A stretch of DNA of 64,000 bases from CADEEL01 sp050246475 (GCA_050246475.1 JBFWVZ010000004.1:124001-188000); one strand, 5' to 3'; shown: positions 10,649-19,168, counted from the first letter of the stretch. Numbers and translations are program-made. The notes: a model not told the origin generated them from the letters alone.

Positions 10649-11482
10649 ATGAGCGCCGAGCCCCGCAGAGTTTCCGACGGCCGCGTCCTGGTGATCGCGG
10701 GCTCCGATTCCGGCGGCGGCGCCGGCATCCAGGCCGACATCAAGACGATCACCGCGCTCAACGGCTACGCGATGACCGCGGTGACCGCGATCACCGTGCA
10801 GAACACGCTCGGCGTCTCCGCCGTCCATCCCATTCCCGGCGAGATCGTCCGCGCACAGATCGATGCGGTGATGGGGGATATCGGCGCCGATGCGTGGAAG
10901 ATCGGCATGCTCGGCGGCGCCGATCTCGTCGAACTCGTCTATCAAGCGTTCTACGACGTCGGCGAGGGCGTGCCGATCGTGCTCGATCCGGTGATGATCG
11001 CCAAGGGCGGCGCGAGCCTCTTGGAGGACAAGGCCGTCGATCTCCTTCGCGACAAGCTCATGCCCATCGCCGCCATCGTCACCCCGAACGCGCCGGAGGC
11101 GGAGCGCCTCACCGGCGTCGCGGTTTTCGATCTCGATACGCAGAAGCGCGCCGCGGAGAAGCTCCTGGAGCAGGGGGCGTGGAGCGCGCTGGTCAAAGGC
11201 GGCCACATCGAAGGGCCCATCGTTTACGATGTCTTCGCCACGCAGGCAGGGATGAGCGTGTTCGAGCAGCCGCGCATCGAAACGCGCGCCACGCACGGCA
11301 CGGGCTGCACGCTCGCCTCCGCCATTGCCGCTGGCGTTGCGCGCGGCATGCCGATGCGCGACGCGATCGCGCGCGCGCGGGAATATTTAATGGGCGCGAT
11401 GCTGGCCGCGCCCGGCTATGGCGAAGGGCACCAACCCTTGGGCCATGCCTGGACTGTCAGCGAGCCGCGGAAGAAATCCTGA
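10649..11482 (+). CDS. thiD: Hydroxymethylpyrimidine/phosphomethylpyrimidine kinase
   Basis: 277-residue ribokinase-fold enzyme. GSDSGGGAGIQAD (18-30) is the substrate-binding element and GTGCTLASAIAAG the C-terminal ATP/anion-hole loop. It phosphorylates HMP and HMP-P for thiamine synthesis and salvage. The gene stands alone without other thi genes, 33 bp after the acyltransferase. GCTAAG at 10634-10639 sits 10 nt before the ATG and may be a -10 box with little or no leader. Confidence 0.95.
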   Translation: MSAEPRRVSDGRVLVIAGSDSGGGAGIQADIKTITALNGYAMTAVTAITVQNTLGVSAVHPIPGEIVRAQIDAVMGDIGADAWKIGMLGGADLVELVYQAFYDVGEGVPIVLDPVMIAKGGASLLEDKAVDLLRDKLMPIAAIVTPNAPEAERLTGVAVFDLDTQKRAAEKLLEQGAWSALVKGGHIEGPIVYDVFATQAGMSVFEQPRIETRATHGTGCTLASAIAAGVARGMPMRDAIARAREYLMGAMLAAPGYGEGHQPLGHAWTVSEPRKKS

Positions 11483-11591
11483 GCCGAACGCGTGAGTGAG
11501 GCGAGCGAACTGGCGAGCCTATCGCCTTTCGTGCAGTCTCGCGGGCCCCGCGCGGAAATCGCGTGTGCGGGGAAAAGCGGAGCTCGCGCTT

Positions 11592-12680
11592 ATGCGCATC
11601 TGGTTCGTCGATGCCTTCACTGACCGGGTGTTCACCGGCAACCCCGCAGCCGTCGTGCCGCTGGAGCGCTGGCTCCCGGATGCGACGCTGCAGGCCGTCG
11701 CCGCCGAGAACCGCTTGTCGGAAACCGCCTTCGTCGTGCCGACGGGCCTGAAGGGCAATTACCAGCTTCGTTGGTTCACGCCCCATGACGAGGCGCCGCT
11801 CTGCGGGCACGCGACGCTCGCCGCTGGCGCGGTGTTGCTCTCCGAGATGGAGCGCGGGCTCGAAGTTGTCGTGTTCGATACGCAGGCTGGCGCGCTCATC
11901 GTGCGCAAGACGGAGGAGGGCTTCACGCTCGATCTGCCGCGCCGCCCGCGCAGCCCCTGGACCGTTCCGGCCGAGCTCGCCGAGGCGCTGGGCAATCCGC
12001 GCATCGTGGATGCGTTCGTCGGCGAGTACGCGACCATCGTTCTCGACAGCGAAGAGGCCGTCGCGCGTTTGGCGCCCGATCTCGACGCCGTCGATCGCAT
12101 CGTGCGCGGGCCGCGTCAGGGTTGTTTGGCTGTCACCGCGCCGGGCGATGACGGCAAGCCCTACGATTTCGTCGCGCGCTTCTTCGCGCCGGGCCTGGGC
12201 CTCGCGGAGGAGCCGTTCACGTCATCGTCCTTCGCCGATCTCGCGCCCTATTGGTCCGACCGGTTCGATCTCGATTCCGTCGTCGGCTATCAAGCCTCCA
12301 AGCGCGCCGGCTATGCGCGCGCGATCCAGACGCTGTCGAGCGTGCGCCTGCTGGGGCAAGTCGCGATCTATCTGCGCGGCGAATTGGATGATTCCATCGC
12401 GCGCTTGCACAATCGCGCGAGCACGGCGCCGGAGCCCTTGCCGCGCATGCCGAAGGCGCGCGTCAAGCCGCAGGCGCCGGGCCTCGCCGCGGCGCCTATC
12501 TTCGAGGATCCAGACGTCGTCGATGGCGCGCCCGCGCCCCAGCCCGCCAACATGCGGGACGATTGGGCCGATGAAGCCGAGGCCATTCAGGTCTTCGATC
12601 TGGAAGGGGACGATGCGCCCGAGATGGAGCGCGTCGAGGTCGAGGATGCGCCGGCGCGCCAAAGCGCGGCGAACGAATAG
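11592..12680 (+). CDS. PhzF-family isomerase-like protein with acidic C-terminal tail
   Basis: 362 residues. The N-terminal part is PhzF: FTGNPAAVV (14-22), the conserved catalytic glutamate as Glu44 in NRLSETAF, and CGHATLAAG. The second-half signature, normally D-P-x-T-G-S, reads EEPFTSS (206-212), so the family aspartate is Glu207 and the glycine is serine. After about residue 275 comes a Pro/Ala-rich, then acidic, apparently disordered extension of roughly 85 residues not usual for the family. The start is the ATG before RIWFVDAF; an in-frame extension to 11496 is rejected. Substrate unknown. Confidence 0.85.
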   Translation: MRIWFVDAFTDRVFTGNPAAVVPLERWLPDATLQAVAAENRLSETAFVVPTGLKGNYQLRWFTPHDEAPLCGHATLAAGAVLLSEMERGLEVVVFDTQAGALIVRKTEEGFTLDLPRRPRSPWTVPAELAEALGNPRIVDAFVGEYATIVLDSEEAVARLAPDLDAVDRIVRGPRQGCLAVTAPGDDGKPYDFVARFFAPGLGLAEEPFTSSSFADLAPYWSDRFDLDSVVGYQASKRAGYARAIQTLSSVRLLGQVAIYLRGELDDSIARLHNRASTAPEPLPRMPKARVKPQAPGLAAAPIFEDPDVVDGAPAPQPANMRDDWADEAEAIQVFDLEGDDAPEMERVEVEDAPARQSAANE

Positions 12681-12683
12681 AGC

Positions 12684-12824
12684 TTACCCGCCGTTGCGCT
12701 TCACCGAGCGCCAATAACCCCACGCGATGAGCGCGCCCATCGCGACGAGGAAGCCGTAGAAGCCGAAATTCGCAAAGAGCGCGATCGCGGCCACGACGGC
12801 GACGAGGATCGCCAGCCATTCCAT
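12684..12824 (-). CDS. small membrane protein, 46 residues
   Basis: Not annotated by length-limited callers. It starts MEWLAILVAVVAAIAL and ends GYWRSVKRNGG: two hydrophobic stretches (about 3-18 and 20-38) and a positive C-terminus that fits a hairpin with a cytoplasmic tail. It begins 48 bp after the EamA gene on the same strand and ends 3 bp before the convergent PhzF gene. No strong SD is present. No family recognised; the length and charge pattern support real coding, but only moderately. Confidence 0.55.
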   Translation of the reverse strand: MEWLAILVAVVAAIALFANFGFYGFLVAMGALIAWGYWRSVKRNGG

Positions 12825-12872
12825 GCGTGCAGTTTACGCGCGCACCCGCTGCGATTGCGTGAAGGAAAAGAG

Positions 12873-13787
12873 CTAAGGCGCGTTCACCATGCGCATGGCT
12901 TTCCAGCCTTCCTGCGCGATGAAGAGCCCTGCCGCGATGAGCGCAAACGCGATGAGCGCGTTCCAGCCGATGGGCTCCGCGAACGCGATCGCGCCGAGCC
13001 CCAGCGCCCAAAGCGGCATGAGATAATTCGTCTGCGTCACAAAGACGGGGCCCGCGCCGCGCACCAGCTCGAAATAGGCGATGCTTGCGATGCCTGTGGG
13101 CCCGAGCGCGAGCGCCGCGATCGCGATCCAGCCGATAGGATCGGGCGCCGCGCCCGTATTGATCCAATCGCTCGCCGCGAAGGGCGTCGCCATGAGCGCG
13201 CCGAAAAGCGTCCAGCCCGCGGCGGCTTCGAGCGGCGGAATCTGTACGCCCGCGCGCGCGATGAGCGTGTTCACCGCGTAGCAAGCCGCCCCGAGGATCG
13301 CCGCGCCCTGTGCGACGACGCTGGCGTGTCCATCGCCCGCGATCGAAGGCGCCATGAGCGCCGCGACGCCCGCGAAGCCAAGCAGCAGGCCGAACGCGCG
13401 CCCCGCATCCATCCGCTCGCCCACGAAGGGCGCCGCGCCCGCGACGAGCAGCGGCGTCACGGCCGCATAGAGCCCCACGATCCCCGAAGGCGCCGAAAGC
13501 TGCGCCCACGAATAAAGCCAGAAGGGCGCCGCGGCGCCCAGAAAACCCATCACAAAGAGCTTGCGCCGCGCCCTGGGAGTGCGCGGCGGCTCAAGCCCGC
13601 GCGCGCGGCGCCACAAGAGAAACGCGTGGAGGAAAATCGTCGCCAGCCAAAGCCGCCCCGCCACGATCTCCCATGGCGTGCCGCCGTGATTGAGCCCAAC
13701 GCGCACCATCGCGTAAGCGGAACCCCACAGCACGACGCAGAGCGTGAACAAAAACCAATCGCGCGCCGTCGGTCGCGGCATGGGCAT
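12873..13787 (-). CDS. EamA/DMT-family transporter
   Basis: 304 residues with ten predicted membrane helices arranged as two EamA repeats (about 12-140 and 155-300), beginning VVLWGSAYAMVRVGL and with the second repeat around QGAAILGAACYAVNTL. Such inner-membrane proteins export metabolites, often amino acids or nucleotide-sugar-like compounds; the substrate cannot be inferred. The 46-residue protein downstream may be co-transcribed. Confidence 0.9.
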   Translation of the reverse strand: MPMPRPTARDWFLFTLCVVLWGSAYAMVRVGLNHGGTPWEIVAGRLWLATIFLHAFLLWRRARGLEPPRTPRARRKLFVMGFLGAAAPFWLYSWAQLSAPSGIVGLYAAVTPLLVAGAAPFVGERMDAGRAFGLLLGFAGVAALMAPSIAGDGHASVVAQGAAILGAACYAVNTLIARAGVQIPPLEAAAGWTLFGALMATPFAASDWINTGAAPDPIGWIAIAALALGPTGIASIAYFELVRGAGPVFVTQTNYLMPLWALGLGAIAFAEPIGWNALIAFALIAAGLFIAQEGWKAMRMVNAP

Positions 13788-13879
13788 TTCGCCTTTTGCT
13801 TGGGTTGCTCTCCCCGCCGAGCGGCGCGTGAACGGCGCCCAGCGTAAAAGCTCATACGTGCGAAAGTGAGATGTCGGCT

Positions 13880-13893
13880 GTGACCTCGGTCAC
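13880..13893. promoter_or_regulatory. perfect inverted repeat GTGACC-TC-GGTCAC
   Basis: Six-base arms with a 2-base spacer lie in the 150-bp region between the divergent EamA gene and the 39-residue ORF, about 46 bp upstream of the latter. It has the size and symmetry of a dimeric regulator site. The regulator is unknown. Confidence 0.35.
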
Positions 13894-13939
13894 TGGACAA
13901 GCAGCGCCCCGCACACAATGCGACGAACGGAGGTTGCGT

Positions 13940-14059
13940 GTGAACGAAGAGGAAGCCTTCGCCCGCATGCGCCGTCACGCGGGTCCGCTCTGGGCGGTCG
14001 CGATCCTCGCCGGCGTGCTGGCGGCGATCGTGCTCGCGGCTCTCGCTCTCGCCGATTAG
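13940..14059 (+). CDS. small single-pass membrane protein, 39 residues
   Basis: Starts at GTG 13940 with ACGGAGG 6 bases upstream, a good SD that decides the start; a longer frame from 13871 is open but unsupported. The charged N-terminus (VNEEEAFARMRRH) is followed by one long hydrophobic helix to the C-terminus. Only 1 bp separates it from the next gene, suggesting an operon with the LprI-like lipoprotein. No family recognised. Confidence 0.6.
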   Translation: MNEEEAFARMRRHAGPLWAVAILAGVLAAIVLAALALAD

Positions 14060-14060
14060 C

Positions 14061-14540
14061 ATGCCGCGCATGATCCGCGCCTTGACCCTCTCTCTCGTCC
14101 TCCTCCTCGCCGCGTGCGTGAGCACGCCCTCCCGCGCCGATCCGCCCAATCCGGCTTTTGAAGCCGCGATCGAAGCCTGCCTCGCCGCCGCGACCGATCC
14201 GAACGCCGTGCGCGCTTGCTATGGCGTCAGCGCGCGGCCGTGCATCGAAGAGGGCATGGGCGCGACGATGGCTTACGCGCTCTGCTGGTCCAACGAAGCG
14301 GATGTGTGGGAGCGGCGCGCGGCATCAGTGCAAGCGCGCCTCGCCCAGCGTGATCCGGGCCGCGTTGAATCTCTCGAAATCTCGGTCGCCGCGTTCGCGG
14401 CATTTGTCGAAGCCGAATGCGCTTATCGCGGCGCGACGTTCGACGGCGGCTCCGGCGCGCAGCCGGCGATGGCGCAATGCGCCGCCGAACTCTGGATGGA
14501 GCGCGTCCTCATGCTTGAGGAGACGGAGCGGGGCTATTGA
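14061..14540 (+). CDS. LprI-like (DUF1311) lipoprotein
   Basis: 159 residues. The lipoprotein signal ends LLAAC (Cys19). The mature part has at least six cysteines and a C-terminal pattern F.EAEC.Y.G....GGS..A....C..E...ER...L, resembling the LprI/DUF1311 lysozyme-inhibitor fold. Likely periplasmic and membrane-anchored. Its 3' end overlaps the convergent DUF4386 gene by 32 bp. Family assignment is from pattern only. Confidence 0.6.
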   Translation: MPRMIRALTLSLVLLLAACVSTPSRADPPNPAFEAAIEACLAAATDPNAVRACYGVSARPCIEEGMGATMAYALCWSNEADVWERRAASVQARLAQRDPGRVESLEISVAAFAAFVEAECAYRGATFDGGSGAQPAMAQCAAELWMERVLMLEETERGY

Positions 14541-15207
14541 GCGCCTGCACGCGCCACTTCTCCGTGTCGACGCCCATGATGGCGAGCCAAAGCGTGAAGA
14601 GAACTTCGCCGACCCCGCTGATCGGCAGGAGCGTGCGTGAAAGCGGCGCGCCGATCTCCGGCGCGATGAAGAACGTCAGATTGCCGGTGAGCCATCCCAC
14701 GCCCGCAAGCAGCAGCGGAATGCCGAGCCAACGCGGCATGAATCGCGCGCCGAGCGTCAGCGCGCCGAGGCAGAGGCAATAGAATCCGAAGAAGATGAGG
14801 GCGATGCTGTTCCCCAGCGCGCCCATCCGCATCGCATGGCGCACCATCGTTTGCGCGCCCTCGTGATCAAGCAAGGCGAGCGCCGAGAGCTGATTGATCA
14901 TGAACGCCGCGGAAGAGGCGCAGCCCGCGAGCCCAATGAACGCTGCAACGATCGAAAGCGTGCGGTTCACGGGCGCCAAGAGCGCGTAAAGCATCGCCAC
15001 GACGGCTGTGTAGGAAACGGCGGCGATGAGGTTGGCGGCGAAAGCGAGCCGGATAACGCTCTCCCGCGCGGCGAAATTCGCCACAGTCGCCGCATCGTCG
15101 CCGCGCACCACGATTCCGGTGTTGGCGATGAGCGCAAAGACGCTCGCGCCGACAACGACAAGATAAAGCGCGCCCGCGATCCGCGCTTGAAGCTTGGGGT
15201 TTCTCAC
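14509..15207 (-). CDS. DUF4386 family membrane protein
   Basis: 232 residues, about six membrane helices. The opening NPKLQARIAGALYLVVV is typical of DUF4386. Start set at GTG 15207, which overlaps the stop of the upstream gene (GTGA) and has GGAGG upstream. Last gene of a three-gene minus-strand membrane operon. Biochemical role unknown. Confidence 0.75.
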   Translation of the reverse strand: MRNPKLQARIAGALYLVVVGASVFALIANTGIVVRGDDAATVANFAARESVIRLAFAANLIAAVSYTAVVAMLYALLAPVNRTLSIVAAFIGLAGCASSAAFMINQLSALALLDHEGAQTMVRHAMRMGALGNSIALIFFGFYCLCLGALTLGARFMPRWLGIPLLLAGVGWLTGNLTFFIAPEIGAPLSRTLLPISGVGEVLFTLWLAIMGVDTEKWRVQALNSPAPSPQA

Positions 15208-15878
15208 GCAGCCGCCTCCGCGGGCCGCGCCCGCCAGGTGATGAGCACGATCGCCAGCCACACCAGCATCGATCCGATGACGGCGAACGGTGGAATGAAG
15301 AGAATGATGAGCGGGCGCACGTTCTGGACCGCCTCAGGGAAGAAATCGATCTGCCCCGGAAAGAAGGAGCCCACCGCCGCCGCGAATCCCAGATGCATCC
15401 GCCACAAATGCCGCGCGATCCGCTGCGCCCCCGCGATGCCGCGGCGCACGATCACCGAGAGATCGCCAAGCGCCGCAAGCCCGATCAGCGAAGCGAAAAT
15501 CGTCCCCGGCACGCCGCCGAGAAATGCGTTCCCGTTCTGCACCTCGACATATGTGGTGTACCCAGTGAGCACAGCGCCGCTCGCCGCGAAGAGAAAGAGC
15601 CCCCACTCGAAGAGTCCGCTCTGATTTTCCGCGCGCCGCACCGCCATGACGCCAGTAAAAAGCATGTAGATCGTCAGCACGCCCGCCACCGCATTGCCGA
15701 TCTCGCCCTGCAGCGCGCCGAGGATCGCCCCGCTCCCCGCGGTCGTCACCATCGTGATCGCGAAGATGCGCCCCGCCGCGATGTGCACGCGCGAGCCCTT
15801 GCGCGAGAAAAGCGCCGTCGCGCCCGAGACGAGCCCCGTCACGCCCGCGAGCGCGTGGAAAAGAACTTGTGGGCTCAT
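15204..15878 (-). CDS. multi-pass membrane protein related to DUF2306
   Basis: 224 residues, about six membrane helices. A segment SRKGSRVHIAAGRIF resembles the R-x-H-x-x-x-G-R core seen in the upstream DUF2306 gene, suggesting distant paralogy. ATG 15878 overlaps the upstream stop (ATGA); translation of the longer open frame to 16067 would lie within the neighbour. Function unknown; likely forms a complex or pathway with its two co-translated neighbours. Confidence 0.7.
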   Translation of the reverse strand: MSPQVLFHALAGVTGLVSGATALFSRKGSRVHIAAGRIFAITMVTTAGSGAILGALQGEIGNAVAGVLTIYMLFTGVMAVRRAENQSGLFEWGLFLFAASGAVLTGYTTYVEVQNGNAFLGGVPGTIFASLIGLAALGDLSVIVRRGIAGAQRIARHLWRMHLGFAAAVGSFFPGQIDFFPEAVQNVRPLIILFIPPFAVIGSMLVWLAIVLITWRARPAEAAA

Positions 15879-16720
15879 CCGACCCTCAACGGCGCGCCGG
15901 TCATCAGCGCATAGGAGAAAATTGAGAACGCGAAGATCCCGAGCCCCATGAAGAGCGTGCTGGCGGCGAGCGCACCCGCGACGCCGTACTTGAGCGCGCC
16001 GCTCCTCTGCGCCTGCGCGAAATAATAGAGCTGCAGCATCGCCAGCGGCGCGAGGAAGCAACCCCACGTCCAGAACCGGAAGAATGGCTCCCCGAAGCTC
16101 GCTTCACGCCCGATCAGGCCGTTCGCGACGAAATATCCAAAGACGCCCACGCGCAAAAACCACTGCGCGTTGGAGACAAGCCAAAGCCGCGTCGCCCAAC
16201 GTTGATGCGATGCGAAGTCGCGTCTGAGCGCCGCGCGCAGTGCGAGAAACGCGAACGATAAAATCAACACGCCGTTGATCGTGGTGGAGAGCCCTTCGAG
16301 AAAGCTCGGGCTCGTGTTGCGCACCCACACCAAGTAGAAGCCGGAAAGGCTGAGCGCGGTGACCATGAAAAGAAAGACGCGCCCGTTCCAGCGATGGAAC
16401 GTGGGAAAGCGCCGCCGCACGAAGGGCATGAGCTGGAGCGCGCCGCCGAATGCGATGAAGCCCGCGCCGAGCGCGTGCGCGAGGTACGCGTAATTGCCGC
16501 CGGTGTCGCCGCGCACGAAGGGGGTGCGCCCAAGCGCTGAGAGCCGGTTCCACACCTCGAAATCGCCGCTGACGCTCGAGGCCCCGTAGAACCCCATGAT
16601 GTAAATGAAGAACGCCCATTGCCCGAGCACCGCGGCGGCGAACCAGAAAATCCCCGCGCACTTGAGCGCGCTGCCCGCGAGCGATCGCCGCGTCTCGATT
16701 TCCCCCGTCGCGACGGCCAT
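15875..16720 (-). CDS. DUF2306 domain membrane protein
   Basis: 281 residues with about seven membrane helices. The DUF2306 core is visible: G-A-L-Q-L-M-P, then R-R-R-F-P-T-F-H-R-W-N-G-R before a helix. The histidine/arginine at the membrane edge could bind a cofactor, but this is inference. First gene of the operon with the two genes that follow (4-bp overlaps), divergent by 87 bp from an AraC-type regulator that probably controls it. Confidence 0.75.
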   Translation of the reverse strand: MAVATGEIETRRSLAGSALKCAGIFWFAAAVLGQWAFFIYIMGFYGASSVSGDFEVWNRLSALGRTPFVRGDTGGNYAYLAHALGAGFIAFGGALQLMPFVRRRFPTFHRWNGRVFLFMVTALSLSGFYLVWVRNTSPSFLEGLSTTINGVLILSFAFLALRAALRRDFASHQRWATRLWLVSNAQWFLRVGVFGYFVANGLIGREASFGEPFFRFWTWGCFLAPLAMLQLYYFAQAQRSGALKYGVAGALAASTLFMGLGIFAFSIFSYALMTGAPLRVG

Positions 16721-16807
16721 GCGTGCTCCATCGCCGCCTGCGGCTGCCCGCTCGACGGCTCATATCGACTTCCGATAAAAGGCTAGGAGGAGCCGCCGCC
16801 GCCGGCC

Positions 16808-17863
16808 ATGACGGTGCGAGCCAAAAACATGACTTCAGGCGCCAATTTCAGCCCCGCCGCGATCGCGCCGACTGTCGGCGCCGGCTTGGCCAACAGCCTC
16901 CTGGAATACGCCGTTTCGCGCGGCGCCGACGAGGCTGTTCTGCGCGATTGCGCCGGCATCGCGCCCGGCTTGCTGGATGATGCGGACAATCGCGTCGCGT
17001 TCGCGAACTATGTCGCGCTGATGCGCGCCGCGAAGGATGTGCTCGGCGCGGATTTTCCGCTGCGCTTCGCGCAAGCGTCCGACATGGCGGAGTTCTCAGT
17101 CGTCGGCCTTCTCGCGAACGCGTCCGAAACGATGATGGACTCCTTCGCGCAATTGAACCGATACGGCCGCCTCGTCGTCGAGGTCGATGTCGGCGGGGAG
17201 GGGCGCTTCAGGATGGAGAGCCGCGAGAACGGCATGTGGCTTGTCGATCTGCGCCCCGATCCCAACGATTTCTACGAACTCACCGAAACGACCTTCACCC
17301 GCATGATCACGGGGCCGCGTAAGTTTCTGCCGCGTCCGCACGTGTTTGAGGCGCACGTCACCCACGCGGCGCCAGCGCATCGCGCGGTGTACGATGAGAT
17401 GTGGGCGTGCCCGATCACGTTCAGCGCGCCGTCGAACGCGCTGCGCATGGATATGAGCCTCGCCAACCATCGCGTACGCCAGGAATCGAAATACGCTTTC
17501 GGCCCCTTGAGCGTGCATGCCGAGCAATTGCTGAAGGACCTAGAAGATTCGAAAACCGCGCGCGGCCGCGTCGAGAGCCTGCTCATGCCTATCCTGCACA
17601 CCGGCGATGTGAGCATGGACACGATCGCCGCGAAGCTCGCGCTCTCCCGCCAGACGCTCTATCGCAATCTGAAAGCCGAAGGCGTCACCTTCGAGCAAGT
17701 GCTCGATGAACTCCGCCACAAACTCGCGCTGCACTATCTGAGCGGCAAGAAAGTCTCCGTGAACGAGACGGCCTATCTCGTGGGCTTCTCCGATCCCGCC
17801 GCGTTCTCCCGCGCCTTCAAACGCTGGACAGGCATGAGCCCCCGCGCCGCGCGCGGCGCGTGA
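16808..17863 (+). CDS. AraC-family transcriptional regulator
   Basis: 351 residues. An N-terminal Arabinose_bd/OruR-like ligand-binding domain (about 25-210) is followed by a C-terminal pair of helix-turn-helices (about 250-348) with LALSRQTLYRNLKAEG and the second-helix signature VGFSDPAAFSRAFKRWTG. It lies divergent from the DUF2306 operon, the arrangement expected of a local activator. An SD-like AGGAGG lies 24 bases upstream of the chosen start, so the start is uncertain by a few codons. Confidence 0.9.
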   Translation: MTVRAKNMTSGANFSPAAIAPTVGAGLANSLLEYAVSRGADEAVLRDCAGIAPGLLDDADNRVAFANYVALMRAAKDVLGADFPLRFAQASDMAEFSVVGLLANASETMMDSFAQLNRYGRLVVEVDVGGEGRFRMESRENGMWLVDLRPDPNDFYELTETTFTRMITGPRKFLPRPHVFEAHVTHAAPAHRAVYDEMWACPITFSAPSNALRMDMSLANHRVRQESKYAFGPLSVHAEQLLKDLEDSKTARGRVESLLMPILHTGDVSMDTIAAKLALSRQTLYRNLKAEGVTFEQVLDELRHKLALHYLSGKKVSVNETAYLVGFSDPAAFSRAFKRWTGMSPRAARGA

Positions 17864-17904
17864 GAGCCCCGCTGCGCGATGCCGCAGGAAATCTTCATTG
17901 CATC

Positions 17905-17980
17905 CGGGCGCGAACGCCCGCATCTCGTCCGTGGGCCATCCGCTCCCAACGGCGGACGCTCATCTGTAAGGATGGGAGTT
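17905..17980 (+). promoter_or_regulatory. structured 5' leader of serC, possible RBS-controlling pseudoknot
   Basis: First hairpin CGGGCG-CGAA-CGCCCG (17905-17920). Second stem CCGTGGG (17929-17935) pairs with CCC-A-ACGG (17945-17952, one bulge), leaving the loop CCATCCGCT. CCATCC (17936-17941) is the exact complement of GGATGG (17970-17975), which overlaps the serC SD, so an H-type pseudoknot could hide the ribosome site. A conserved serC leader motif has been described in alphaproteobacteria; I cannot confirm that this is a member. Confidence 0.5.
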
Positions 17981-17984
17981 ACAA

Positions 17985-19157
17985 GTGAACGCACTCGCCA
18001 AGCCGGCTTTGCGCCCGGCCGATCCCCGGTTTTCATCGGGCCCCACAAAAAAGAGACCCGGTTGGACGCTGGATGCGCTGTCCGCGGCCGCGCTCGGCCG
18101 CTCGCACCGCTCGAAAGAGGGCAAAGCCAAGCTCAAGGAAGCGATCGATCGCACCCGCGCGCTGCTTGAAGTGCCGTCGGACTACAAGATCGCCATCGTG
18201 CCTGCATCCGATACGGGCGCCGTCGAGATGGCGATGTGGTCCATGCTGGGCGAACGCCCGGTCGATGTCTTCGCGTGGGAAAGCTTCGGCGAGGAATGGG
18301 TGACGGATGCGAAGGCGCTGGGCATCGACGCCGCGCTCTATGTCGGCCGCCCGTACGGCGCGCTCCCCGATCTCTCGAAGGCGCGCAAGAACGCCGACAT
18401 CATCTTCACGCAAAACGGCACGACCTCGGGCGCGAAAATCCCGAACTTCGATTGGATCGCATCCGATCGCGAAGGCATCACGATCAACGATTGCACGTCG
18501 GCCGCGTTCGCACAGCCGATCGATTGGGCGAAGTGCGATGTGGTGACGTATTCCTGGCAAAAGGTGATGGGCGGCGAGGCCGCGCACGGCATGCTCATCC
18601 TCTCGCCCCGCGCAGTTGCCCGCCTGGAGAGCTTCACACCCAATCGCCCGCTGCCGAAGATTTTCCGCCTCACCAAGAAGGGCAAGCTGGACGCCGAAAT
18701 TTTCGAAGGCGCCACCATCAACACGCCCTCGCTCTTGGCGACGGAAGATTATCTCGACACGCTCAAATGGGGCGAAAGCATCGGCGGCTTGAAGGCGCTG
18801 CACGCGCGCGCCGATGCGAACGCAAAAACGCTCTATGATTGGGCCGCGAAGACGCCCTGGATCGCGCCGTTGGCGGAGGATCCGAAAACCTGGTCGAACA
18901 CCGGCGTGTGCTTGAAGATCGTCGATGATCGCGTCGCCGCTCTCGGTGAAGAAGCCCAGGCGGAGTTCGCGAAAAAGCTTGTCTCCATGCTGGAGAAGGA
19001 AGGCGTCGCGCTCGACGCCGGCGCCTATCGCACGGCCCCGCCGGGCCTACGCATCTGGTGCGGCGCCACGGTGGAGCAGAGCGACCTCGAAGCGCTCATC
19101 CCCTGGATCGAGTGGGCCTTCGCCACGCTCATCGCCGATATCGCCAAGGCCGCCTGA
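17985..19157 (+). CDS. serC: Phosphoserine aminotransferase
   Basis: 390-residue class-V aminotransferase of the alphaproteobacterial type. FSSGPTKKRPGW near the N-terminus, SHRSKEGKA, TQNGTTSGA and the PLP lysine Lys193 in YSWQKVMGGE identify it. It converts 3-phosphohydroxypyruvate to phosphoserine and also serves pyridoxine synthesis. GTG start at 17985 follows GGATGGGAG by 6 bases. It heads a serC / GNAT / mazG-like / serA run. Confidence 0.96.
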   Translation: MNALAKPALRPADPRFSSGPTKKRPGWTLDALSAAALGRSHRSKEGKAKLKEAIDRTRALLEVPSDYKIAIVPASDTGAVEMAMWSMLGERPVDVFAWESFGEEWVTDAKALGIDAALYVGRPYGALPDLSKARKNADIIFTQNGTTSGAKIPNFDWIASDREGITINDCTSAAFAQPIDWAKCDVVTYSWQKVMGGEAAHGMLILSPRAVARLESFTPNRPLPKIFRLTKKGKLDAEIFEGATINTPSLLATEDYLDTLKWGESIGGLKALHARADANAKTLYDWAAKTPWIAPLAEDPKTWSNTGVCLKIVDDRVAALGEEAQAEFAKKLVSMLEKEGVALDAGAYRTAPPGLRIWCGATVEQSDLEALIPWIEWAFATLIADIAKAA

Positions 19158-19168
19158 TCGCACCTGCG

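Noticed and set aside
9407..11296. 629-codon minus-strand open frame
   Set aside because: It lies opposite the acyltransferase and thiD genes, both firmly identified, and shows no domain.
17879..17984. open frame in the serC leader as a serine leader peptide
   Set aside because: The frame starting at ATG 17879 is not enriched in serine codons at any point where stalling would matter and runs on into serC; RNA structure is the better explanation.
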